Source: an uncultured Oscillospiraceae bacterium
Lineage (GTDB): Bacteria; Bacillota; Clostridia; Oscillospirales; Oscillospiraceae
Assembly (NCBI GenBank): GCA_947623745.1
Contig: CANQHN010000011.1
Coordinates: forward strand, 1 to 64,000
Reading direction: 5' to 3'
DNA length: 64,000 nt
Position 1 is the stretch's first letter. Every line of letters begins with the position of its first letter. The notes under the pieces were generated by a model, which saw only the letters and a list, made by a program, of their open reading frames with translations, was not told the origin of the DNA and did not search any database. Of the stretch, positions 18,501 through 24,379 are shown one piece after another. Position numbers and translations under genes: made by a program.

Positions 18501-19121
18501 CTGAACAACAGCCGCTGCACTCTGTTTGCCCCTATAAATCTGAATCAGGGCGGCCTGCTGGTGGTCAATGACAGTCTGATGGTCAACTGGGGCGATCTAA
18601 GAGCTTGCGGCGATCTTCAGGTCGATGACGGCGGATACTTCTACAACGCCGCCAACTTTGAACTGCTCGGGCGTGTCTCCATTGGTGGAGGCACTTTCGC
18701 CAACCGCAACTGGATGGACCTGTACGGCGCCGATGTCGGCGAGATGGGCTGCATGTATCTGGGCGGCGGCCTGTTCGTGCCGGGCGAGGCAGAGATCAAA
18801 AATCGCGGAAGCCTTGTGGCCACCTACTGTGACATCCAGGTGGACGAAGGCGCCCGGATCGAAAATGACGGCTCACTCAGTCTCTGCAACTGGGAGTGGC
18901 AGCGCTTCGACCTGGGGGGCGAGATCGTCAACCGGGGCAGTCTGCATGTGGGAGGGGAGCCCAATATTATCGGGACCCTGGTCAATCAGAACGAGCTGTG
19001 CATTGACTATGGTACGCTCCACATCAGCGGCCAGCTGAACAACAGGGGCATAGCCTGGTTGGAAAGCGACGACGCCGGATATGAGGGCAACTGGAACGGA
19101 AATCCCCCGACCCGCCGCTGA
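15513..19121 (+). CDS. Zinc-ribbon Ser/Thr kinase with Lys/Glu repeat, TM and large beta-helix-like ectodomain
   Basis: A 1202-residue kinase. It has an N-terminal zinc ribbon (Cys-Pro-Tyr-Cys, Cys-Glu-Ser-Cys) and a kinase domain (about 45-315) with Gly-Glu-Gly-Gly-Phe-Gly, K75, H189-R190-D191, N196, D208-F209-G210 and the same Gly-Tyr-Ala-Pro-Leu-Glu-Gln-Tyr as the first kinase. A Lys/Glu/Asp repeat (about 323-435) precedes one membrane span (about 440-458). The remaining ~700 residues outside are regular short turns rich in Asn-Arg-Gly, Leu-Xaa-Gly-Gly and Glu-Gly-Asp, typical of right-handed beta-helix surface domains. The two kinases share about the first 320 residues and likely arose by duplication. 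GGAGGTGG precedes the ATG. Confidence 0.9.
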   Translation: MKDEYCPYCMAKVEPGEPCESCGLTAGSYTPNPRHLPPGTVLRERYLVGRVLGEGGFGITYIGRDLILDLKVAIKEYFPVDKATRDSETTLAVSSYFGTPSEQYDIGRTRFLREARTMARLDRQACIVNVKDFFEANNTAYIVMEYIDGTTFKDLVAQRGGKIPAQELLKIIEPLFGALSAMHEQKLLHRDISPDNLMLERGLVRLLDFGCARESANGDATMTIMLRHGYAPLEQYQSSSGAQGPWTDVYALAATIYYCLTGRKPPQAMDRLLEDEMVPPRKLGVELTEIQEEALLKGLSVHPRARYQSVEEFHTALYKQGVKNDSGGKHNGKKREEEKPDEKKPKEEKPGEEKRTEEKSDEEKPDEEKHKEEKPDKKKRDKEKPDEKKHDEVKDDGEKDDGKKDNGEKSGEEKDGGEKKDGSGEDKKDGGKEKPKRKINKPLVGVIAAACVLFGVLPKYLHLTGEQTPGNPSPSPSASSSLQGDSSAEDLSNPGDYGGKAVYVINWDFDHFRRLMEGSAPAIYIPDGSGLSIDEPIEITKPVVVAAGAELHLNAETTLSAPLWISEGAQMFNNHHLIISGGGLLEIEGKLAGSGLLQTADGGSLATRSQGHVEFNALWLEQDSDLQSMSGHYDLNSNMYVVSNEDQLFANATRVGSFDELQAAFGDPRTSAVIINRGFELQNYLMVNKPLLIPEGVTMSCRQNEGGLNAGQLVINRGELTGSFLVGEGGTWINYGFIDADVYAEGGCILNLGEMNLRYGQYKFAGIINLGNLRHERSGEDWEETYLDLIGGTALNLGSFTLASDCRMLLSTSGWFENRGEFDIEENARLESGTELSNSGSGVLTVHGEFCNDGVLTVDRPENLAVFAPGRINGGVIQVEGNGDLLAANELIDARILERIFPEPEVEASTVEEFQELLSREDAPPIRLMGPVKVEGDLTLRQDLVIEGGYLEVSGDLIVDGARLVNYEGVIAKSLTLSNGAALFHDGGLISATGMELNNSRCTLFAPINLNQGGLLVVNDSLMVNWGDLRACGDLQVDDGGYFYNAANFELLGRVSIGGGTFANRNWMDLYGADVGEMGCMYLGGGLFVPGEAEIKNRGSLVATYCDIQVDEGARIENDGSLSLCNWEWQRFDLGGEIVNRGSLHVGGEPNIIGTLVNQNELCIDYGTLHISGQLNNRGIAWLESDDAGYEGNWNGNPPTRR
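16505..16815 (+). repeat. 15-base tandem repeat coding Lys/Glu/Asp/Pro units
   Basis: Degenerate 15-base units encode five-residue blocks such as Glu-Glu-Lys-Pro-Asp between the kinase and its membrane span. It is a flexible, highly charged cytoplasmic linker and a likely site of length variation. Confidence 0.8.
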
Positions 19122-19131
19122 TCCGGCGCAT

Positions 19132-19175
19132 GACAGACAAGGCCCGCGGCGCAAGCCGCAGGCCTTGTTTTGTCT
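19132..19175. terminator. Shared terminator between convergent genes
   Basis: The stem ACAAGGCC/GGCCTTGT (19137-19144 with 19161-19168), extended by GCGGC/GCCGC around a GCAA loop, is followed by TTTGTC. It lies between the plus-strand kinase and the minus-strand gene ending at 19178. Confidence 0.8.
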
Positions 19176-19177
19176 GT

Positions 19178-20278
19178 CTATTCCCGATAGATCATCTCGA
19201 TGACCTGCTCCATCCGCTCGCTCATGGACTCCTCGTCGGCGGTCAGCGCGTAGAGCACCAGCCAGTCAGTGGGGTCCCTGGGGTCCAGGGTGGGCATTCC
19301 GCAGTCGGTGAGGATGGCGTTGAGGGTCCACCAGTGGTCCTCCAGCCGCTCCTCCGTGCTGATATACGCCTCGTCCTCCTCGTGGTAGCTGTCGTCCATC
19401 ACGTTTTCCGTCACCACGTACAGCAGGAGCAGCAGTTTCCTGGGCACGTCGATCTGGCGATTGCGGATATTCTTCAGCGCCGTGGCGTTGGGCCAGTTGT
19501 GCTTGATGAGCTTCTGCACCGCCGAATAGCCCGACCGCTTCCGGCTGGAGGGCATGTGCATGGAGAAATAGTGCTCCATCACCGCCTCCACCGAGTAATC
19601 CGGCTCCGGCTCGCTGCCCCAGCTTGGGGCAGGCCGGATGAGCTGGTTCATGTACTTGGTGAAGTAGGCGTAGGCCCGCAGGTGCAGCGCGCCGAAGCGC
19701 TCCAGGTTGGCCTCATAGCAGGCGCGCAGCTCGCCCAGGGTCTGGACGCGCTGAAAATCCGCCTGGATCTCGTGGGTGGCGTGGATGCCAGTCCCCGCCG
19801 GCGGAGAGGAGGGCGGCAGGGAGGGCGCAGGCAGGGAGGCGAAAAAGGACCGGGCCTGCTCGTAGCTGCGGCTGGTCCGCAGAAACCAGGCGTAAACCAC
19901 ATCCCGGCCCTCCCGGTAGTGGATGCCGCAGTCGGTGCACATGCCCAACAGGCGGTCGGCCTGCACCTCGGTCAGATTGAGCGCGAAGGCGATGCGGAAG
20001 ATGTCCTCCCGGCTGGTGGGGCGGTTGCGGTCGTGGAGCCAGTTGCTGATCTTTTTTTGGATGGACTGGGGGTCCATGTCCGGCTCCCACGCGATGAACG
20101 CGTCCAGCAGGCGGCTGCGCAGATCCTCCGCCGGGTAGAAATCACGCAGTACGCTGCTGAAGCTACGCAGGACGATGCGCCCCTGCCTCAGGTACTCCGC
20201 CGCCACGGCCGGGGTCATGTGCAGGGAGCGGATGCGGTCATATTCGTAGATAGACTGGTTGGTCAGTTCCAGTTCCAG
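19178..20278 (-). CDS. Hypothetical helical protein, probable CTG start
   Basis: A conserved-looking protein without a family I can name, about 367 residues from the CTG or 346 from the first ATG (20218). The N-terminal half has an HTH-like pattern (Gln-Lys-Lys-Ile-Ser-Asn-Trp-Leu, Arg-Glu-Asp-Ile-Phe-Arg-Ile-Ala-Phe-Ala-Leu) that suggests a regulator; the rest is helical with no membrane segment. The frame stays coding-like for 20 codons before the ATG, and CTG at 20278 sits seven bases after AAGGGGGG. No ATG, GTG or TTG exists in frame between that site and 20218. It is convergent with the kinase island, so it may or may not belong to it. Confidence 0.65.
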   Translation of the reverse strand: MELELTNQSIYEYDRIRSLHMTPAVAAEYLRQGRIVLRSFSSVLRDFYPAEDLRSRLLDAFIAWEPDMDPQSIQKKISNWLHDRNRPTSREDIFRIAFALNLTEVQADRLLGMCTDCGIHYREGRDVVYAWFLRTSRSYEQARSFFASLPAPSLPPSSPPAGTGIHATHEIQADFQRVQTLGELRACYEANLERFGALHLRAYAYFTKYMNQLIRPAPSWGSEPEPDYSVEAVMEHYFSMHMPSSRKRSGYSAVQKLIKHNWPNATALKNIRNRQIDVPRKLLLLLYVVTENVMDDSYHEEDEAYISTEERLEDHWWTLNAILTDCGMPTLDPRDPTDWLVLYALTADEESMSERMEQVIEMIYRE

Positions 20279-20438
20279 GACAACCGCCCCCCTTCAGCCG
20301 TTTTCAGGTGGATTTCACCTGTGTCTATTTTTGCACATTTTTGACGATTATGCAACGGTTTTTTGCAAAACAGGCGGGGGAGCGCCGGGCCGCGCCCCGA
20401 TTTCCGACAGGCGCTGATCCAGTCTATATTTACCCAAA

Positions 20439-20465
20439 AGTGCCGCCCATATAGGCGGCACTGAT
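20439..20465 (-). terminator. Stem-loop downstream of the symporter gene
   Basis: AGTGCCGCC (20439-20447) pairs with GGCGGCACT (20454-20462). On the minus strand it is followed by TTTT, so it can end transcripts from the symporter gene as a second terminator. Confidence 0.65.
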
Positions 20466-20501
20466 ACTGTCCAAAAAGCAGGGGGCTTTTTGACAAATTG
20501 A

Positions 20502-20535
20502 AAGGTCCGGCTCCCGTGGGAGCTGGACCTTTTTT
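20502..20535. terminator. Terminator of the AGCS symporter gene
   Basis: A stem of AAAGGTCC and GCTCCC paired with GGGAGC and GGACCTTT, with T-runs on both strands, lies eight bases after the symporter stop. Confidence 0.8.
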
Positions 20536-20542
20536 CGTTTCT

Positions 20543-21943
20543 TTAGTTCTTCCTGCTGAAATAGTCCTTGGTGACCTTGGCGACCACGCCGCTGAGCAGC
20601 AGCAGCGCCACCAGGTTGGGGATGGCCATCAGACCGTTGAGGGTGTCGGAGATGTTCCACATCAGGGCGCCGGAGCCGTTGGCGCCCACGATGCACACCA
20701 GGATAAAGACCACCTTGTACACCAGGGTGACGGTCTTGTTGTTGTGGGTCAGGTAGCCCCAGCACTGGACACCGTAGTAGCTCCAGCTGAGAATGGTGGA
20801 CAGGGCGAAGAAGATCAGGCTGATCTGGATGACCAGGCCCGCGATGTTGCCGGGGAGGATGGTGTTGAAGGCGGCCACGGCGGCGGCGCCCTTGGAGGCG
20901 TAAGCGCCCAGGGCGTCCTCGCCCAGCTCGATGCCGGACAGGACCACGGTCAGGCAGGTGATGGAGCAGATGACGATGGTGTCCACAAAGACCTCGAACA
21001 CGCCCCAGACGGCCTGCTCCACAGGCTCCTGGGTGGTGGAGGTGGCGTGGGCGATGGGGGCGGAGCCGAGGCCGGCCTCATTGGAGAACACGCCCCGGGC
21101 GAAGCCCTGGCGGATGGCCAGCATGATGGCGTAGCCGAACACGCCGCCGCCCACGGCCTTCATGCTGAAGGCGCTGGTGATGATGGTGGCGAAGGCGGCG
21201 GGGACGTCGGTGATCCGCAGGAGGATGACGGCGATGCCGGCCAGGATGTAGAAGATGGACATGACGGGCACCAGGTAGGAGGTAACGGTGCCGATGCGCT
21301 TCACGCCGCCCAGAACGACAATGGCCACCACAACGGCCAGGATGATGCCGGTGACCAGGCCGGACAGGCCGAACAAGCTGCTCATAGCGCCGGCGATCTC
21401 GTTGGACTGGGAGATGTTGCCGATGCCGAAGGAGGCAAGGCCGCCCAGGACGGCGAAGATGCAGGCCAGCCACTTGAAGTTCTTGCCCAGGCCGTTCTGG
21501 ATGTAGTACATGGGGCCGCCGTGGTAGGCACCGTCGGCGTCCTTCTCACGGTACTTCATGGCCAGGGCGATCTCGCAGTATTTGGTGCACATGCCGAAGA
21601 AGGCGGACACCCACATCCAGAAGGCCGCGCCGGGGCCGCCTACGAACACCGCGCCGGTGACGCCGGCGATGTTGCCGGTGCCCACGGTGCCGGCCATAGC
21701 GGTACACATAGCCTGGAAGGGGGTCAGGTTCTGGCCGTCCTTCTTCTCTGTCTTTTTAAAGACAGAGCCGATGGTGTTCTTCATGATCCAGCCGAACTTG
21801 GTCACCTGGATGAAGCCGGTGCGGATGGACAGGAACACGCCGGTGCCCACCAGCAGGGCCAGCATGATGGGGCCCCAGGCAAAGTCATTGATGTGGCGTT
21901 CGATGCCGCCGGGCCCGAACAGGATTTGATACAGGTCGCTCAT
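20543..21943 (-). CDS. AGCS-family sodium:amino acid (alanine/glycine) symporter
   Basis: A 466-residue integral membrane protein of the alanine-or-glycine:cation symporter family. It has about ten hydrophobic spans and family-typical stretches Ala-Met-Ala-Gly-Thr-Val-Gly-Thr-Gly-Asn-Ile-Ala-Gly-Val and Gly-Gly-Pro-Met-Tyr-Tyr-Ile. The length is normal. AAAGGAG lies about eight bases before the ATG. The leader carries a tandem glycine riboswitch, so glycine is the likely main substrate and transport is tied to glycine level. It is a single-gene unit closed by two terminators. Confidence 0.95.
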   Translation of the reverse strand: MSDLYQILFGPGGIERHINDFAWGPIMLALLVGTGVFLSIRTGFIQVTKFGWIMKNTIGSVFKKTEKKDGQNLTPFQAMCTAMAGTVGTGNIAGVTGAVFVGGPGAAFWMWVSAFFGMCTKYCEIALAMKYREKDADGAYHGGPMYYIQNGLGKNFKWLACIFAVLGGLASFGIGNISQSNEIAGAMSSLFGLSGLVTGIILAVVVAIVVLGGVKRIGTVTSYLVPVMSIFYILAGIAVILLRITDVPAAFATIITSAFSMKAVGGGVFGYAIMLAIRQGFARGVFSNEAGLGSAPIAHATSTTQEPVEQAVWGVFEVFVDTIVICSITCLTVVLSGIELGEDALGAYASKGAAAVAAFNTILPGNIAGLVIQISLIFFALSTILSWSYYGVQCWGYLTHNNKTVTLVYKVVFILVCIVGANGSGALMWNISDTLNGLMAIPNLVALLLLSGVVAKVTKDYFSRKN

Positions 21944-21979
21944 GTGATTAAACTCCTTTCCTTCACAAACACACGAAAA

Positions 21980-22018
21980 ATATCAAAGCGGGAGCGCGGC
22001 CTATGGCGCGCTCCCGCA
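21980..22018 (-). terminator. Expression-platform terminator of the glycine riboswitch
   Basis: GCGGGAGCGCG pairs with CGCGCTCCCGC around an 8-base loop, and the minus-strand transcript continues with TTTGATATTTTT. It lies between aptamer 2 and the symporter start, so it probably decides whether the gene is read. Confidence 0.75.
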
Positions 22019-22059
22019 TACAGACTTACTTCCCGCCCGGCGGCGCGCGGCGCGCGCCC

Positions 22060-22265
22060 TCCGAGGGTACGGAAGCTCTGTCCTTTTGCCTGAGAGATTG
22101 TTCGGGCCCGCGCCCAAACTTGCACCTTCGGCCCCCGCATAACGCGGGCGTCTCCAGAGTACCATCCGTCCACAGTCCTCGTACCTGAGAGCGTTACACC
22201 GTCGGTGGGCCCCGCCTGCGCGGAGCCGCTTCCCTGTGGACATCAGCTGGTCCTATGAACTTGTT
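22060..22265 (-). ncRNA. Tandem glycine riboswitch
   Basis: On the minus strand the second aptamer has the class hallmarks CCGAAGGTGCAAG (22119-22131) and ATCTCTCAGGCAAAAGGACAG (around 22080-22099). Upstream, CCGACGGTGTAACG with CTCAGGTACGAGGAC marks a first aptamer. Both lie in the leader of an AGCS symporter, the commonest target of this RNA in Bacillota. The two-aptamer layout and the terminator downstream are as known for the class; whether glycine turns the gene on or off cannot be read directly. Confidence 0.9.
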
Positions 22266-22293
22266 ATGGCGTCTCGTCCGCCTGACGGGGACG

Positions 22294-22322
22294 ATTATAC
22301 GTCATACGGATATAAAATGCAA
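22294..22322 (-). promoter_or_regulatory. Promoter of the riboswitch-symporter unit
   Basis: On the minus strand TTGCAT (22322-22317) and TATAAT (22299-22294) have a 17-base spacer. Transcription would start near 22287, before the aptamers. Confidence 0.75.
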
Positions 22323-22479
22323 GTTATTTTGCGTTCCGTTTCATTTTTCTTCCGAACCATAAAAAATATCGGGCGGAGAGGGGTGGATTTTCGTCATTCT
22401 ATCACAACCGGGACGTTTGGACAAAGTGTGATTTTTCAGACATTTGACCCGTGAGGGAGCCAAAAACCGCCCCAAAAGC

Positions 22480-22516
22480 AAAAAAGGACAGCCGCTCTCG
22501 CGGCTGTCCCTTTAAG
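22480..22516. terminator. Terminator of the sirtuin-DUF308-Smr operon
   Basis: AAAGGACAGCCGC and GCGGCTGTCCCTTT form a strong stem with a TCTC loop just after the Smr gene stop at 22523. Confidence 0.75.
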
Positions 22517-22522
22517 GTGTCC

Positions 22523-22867
22523 TTACAGCACCACCACGGTGATCCCGTTGTTGTGCCGCTCCAGGTCCCTGTCACGGCGCAGGTCGGGACACTTCTCGAA
22601 GGCGGCGCGGGTGTCGGCGCTGAAGATGGTGAAGTCCTCCCCGGGGATGACCGCGGCGATCTCCCCCCGGTTCTTCAGCCGGGCCAGGTAGGCCCTCGCC
22701 TCCACCCGGATGCGGCCCCCCGCGCCGGAGGAGCCGTAGCCGTGGATGAGCTTGACGGCGGTACAGCCCAGGTGGCGGCTGTGGTGCAGCTCGAAGGTGA
22801 GCTGCCGGATGGCCTGGTCCGCCCGGGGCATCCCCCGCTCCAGGTTGACCTCCCGCAGGGCGCTCAT
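22523..22867 (-). CDS. Smr-domain-like protein
   Basis: A 114-residue protein fitting the Smr domain of MutS2 and small endonuclease-like proteins: Val-Asn-Leu-Glu-Arg-Gly near the N-terminus in place of the Leu-Asp-Leu-His-Gly motif, and Leu-Ile-His-Gly-Tyr-Gly-Ser-Ser-Gly in the centre. The first motif lacks the His-Gly, so nuclease activity is uncertain. The ATG overlaps the stop of the DUF308 gene (ATGA), so translation is coupled. It is the last gene of a three-gene unit. Confidence 0.7.
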   Translation of the reverse strand: MSALREVNLERGMPRADQAIRQLTFELHHSRHLGCTAVKLIHGYGSSGAGGRIRVEARAYLARLKNRGEIAAVIPGEDFTIFSADTRAAFEKCPDLRRDRDLERHNNGITVVVL

Positions 22868-23412
22868 TCCAGCTCCTTGAAGGCCCTGGACAGCCGCCAA
22901 ATCAGGTACAGGTCGCTGACCCCGTCGTACACCAGGGACAGGCCGATGAGGACCACCAGGGCCGCGAAGGTGCCGAAGGGGTTGAGCAGGATCAGGATGC
23001 CCAGCAGGACCGTAAGGATGGCCAGCACCAGGTCCAGCCACCAGTTCTGATACCCGTACCGGGCCAGGGAGACCGCCGCCTGCAGGTCCAGGACCCCGTG
23101 GAACACCAGCACCGCCCCGAACACGTATTGCACCAGGGTGATGACCGTCTCGGCGCTGACCATCAGCCAGATGCCCAGTCCGGCCAGCACCACTCCGGGG
23201 ATGAGCACCACCACCGGCGAGCCCTCCCCCCGCCGTCCGGCGAACCAGCCGATGATGTACAGCGCGCCGAACACCAGCAGCGCCCCGCCCAGCAGCATAC
23301 ACATCAGGGACACCGAGTGGTCCGGCCACAGGGCCAGGGCCAGCCCCAGCACGATGGTGCCCGCCGCTACCAGCAGCGCGCTGCGCCGCTGCTGCCGAAG
23401 GATACTTTTCAT
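22864..23412 (-). CDS. DUF308 (HdeD-like) membrane protein
   Basis: A 182-residue protein of about six closely packed hydrophobic segments with short loops, typical of the DUF308/HdeD family (acid-stress HdeD in E. coli; role elsewhere unknown). AAGGAGGG precedes the ATG. It starts 21 bases after the sirtuin gene and overlaps the Smr gene by four bases. Confidence 0.8.
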   Translation of the reverse strand: MKSILRQQRRSALLVAAGTIVLGLALALWPDHSVSLMCMLLGGALLVFGALYIIGWFAGRRGEGSPVVVLIPGVVLAGLGIWLMVSAETVITLVQYVFGAVLVFHGVLDLQAAVSLARYGYQNWWLDLVLAILTVLLGILILLNPFGTFAALVVLIGLSLVYDGVSDLYLIWRLSRAFKELE

Positions 23413-23433
23413 TTTCGTTCCCTCCTTAAAATA

Positions 23434-24159
23434 TCAACGGACCTGGATCTGCCCCAGGACCGCCCCGATCGCCCCGGCGATCACCAGGTCGGCGTGGCTG
23501 TCGTAAGGGGTGGGGGACTTGTTGATGAGCACCAGGTGGTCCCCCCGGTAGTAGTTCACCAGCCCCGCCGCCGGATACACCGCCAGGGAGGTCCCGCCGA
23601 TGATGAGCAGGTCCGCCTTCTGGATGTCCCGCAGGGCGCCGTTCATGGTGCGCCCGTCCAAGGCCTCCTCGTAGAGCACCACGTCGGGCTTGATGATCCC
23701 CCCGCAGGGGCACCTGGGCACTCCGGTGCTCTCCAGAATCTCCCGGGCGGTGAAGGAGCGGCCGCAGTCCATGCAGTAGTTGCGCAGCACCGAGCCGTGC
23801 AGCTCCCACACCCGCTTGCTGCCCGCGGCCTGGTGCAGCCCGTCGATGTTCTGGGTGACCACGCTCTTCAGCTTCCCCGCCGCCTCCAGCTCGGCCAGCT
23901 TCCTGTGGGCCGCGTTGGGTTTGGCGTCCAGGCAGAGCATCTTGGCCCGGTAGAAGCGGTAGAACTCCTCCGGCCGGCGGTCGAAGAAGGTGCGGCTCAA
24001 AATCTCCTCCGGCGGGTAGTCGTACTGCTGGTTGTACAGCCCGTCCACGCTGCGGAAATCGGGGATGCCGCTCTCCGTGGACACCCCGGCCCCGCCGAAA
24101 AAGACGATGGACTGGCTCTGGTCGATCCAGGACTGTAAGGTTTTCAGCTTTTCTTCCAT
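23434..24159 (-). CDS. cobB: NAD-dependent protein deacylase, sirtuin family
   Basis: A 241-residue Sir2 protein. It has the NAD-binding [15 protein letters not shown], the catalytic [11 protein letters not shown], and four zinc Cys (Cys-Met-Asp-Cys and Cys-Pro-Cys). It removes acyl groups from lysine and makes O-acyl-ADP-ribose and nicotinamide in the cytoplasm. ATG 24159 lies seven bases after GGAGGAGG; the ATG six codons earlier lacks a site. It heads an operon with DUF308 and Smr genes. Confidence 0.95.
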   Translation of the reverse strand: MEEKLKTLQSWIDQSQSIVFFGGAGVSTESGIPDFRSVDGLYNQQYDYPPEEILSRTFFDRRPEEFYRFYRAKMLCLDAKPNAAHRKLAELEAAGKLKSVVTQNIDGLHQAAGSKRVWELHGSVLRNYCMDCGRSFTAREILESTGVPRCPCGGIIKPDVVLYEEALDGRTMNGALRDIQKADLLIIGGTSLAVYPAAGLVNYYRGDHLVLINKSPTPYDSHADLVIAGAIGAVLGQIQVR

Positions 24160-24289
24160 GCTGGCTCCTCCTCCCACAGGTTTTCTGAAATGATTATAGC
24201 AGTTTTTTCATGGAAATGCAATTGGGGCCGGCCCGGCGGGCCTGGAGATATCGCCAAAATCCGGCCCGGGAAATTGTGCACCTTTCACC

Positions 24290-24317
24290 TTGATAAAATA
24301 CCCCTCGTGATTATAAT
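24290..24317 (+). promoter_or_regulatory. Promoter of the GH31-symporter operon
   Basis: TTGATA (24290-24295) and TATAAT (24312-24317) are 16 bases apart, upstream of the gene at 24380. Confidence 0.65.
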
Positions 24318-24379
24318 TAAATTCAGTAAATCAATCAAAATCCACTGAGAGAGGGCGTGTTACCATCAACCTCCAACAG

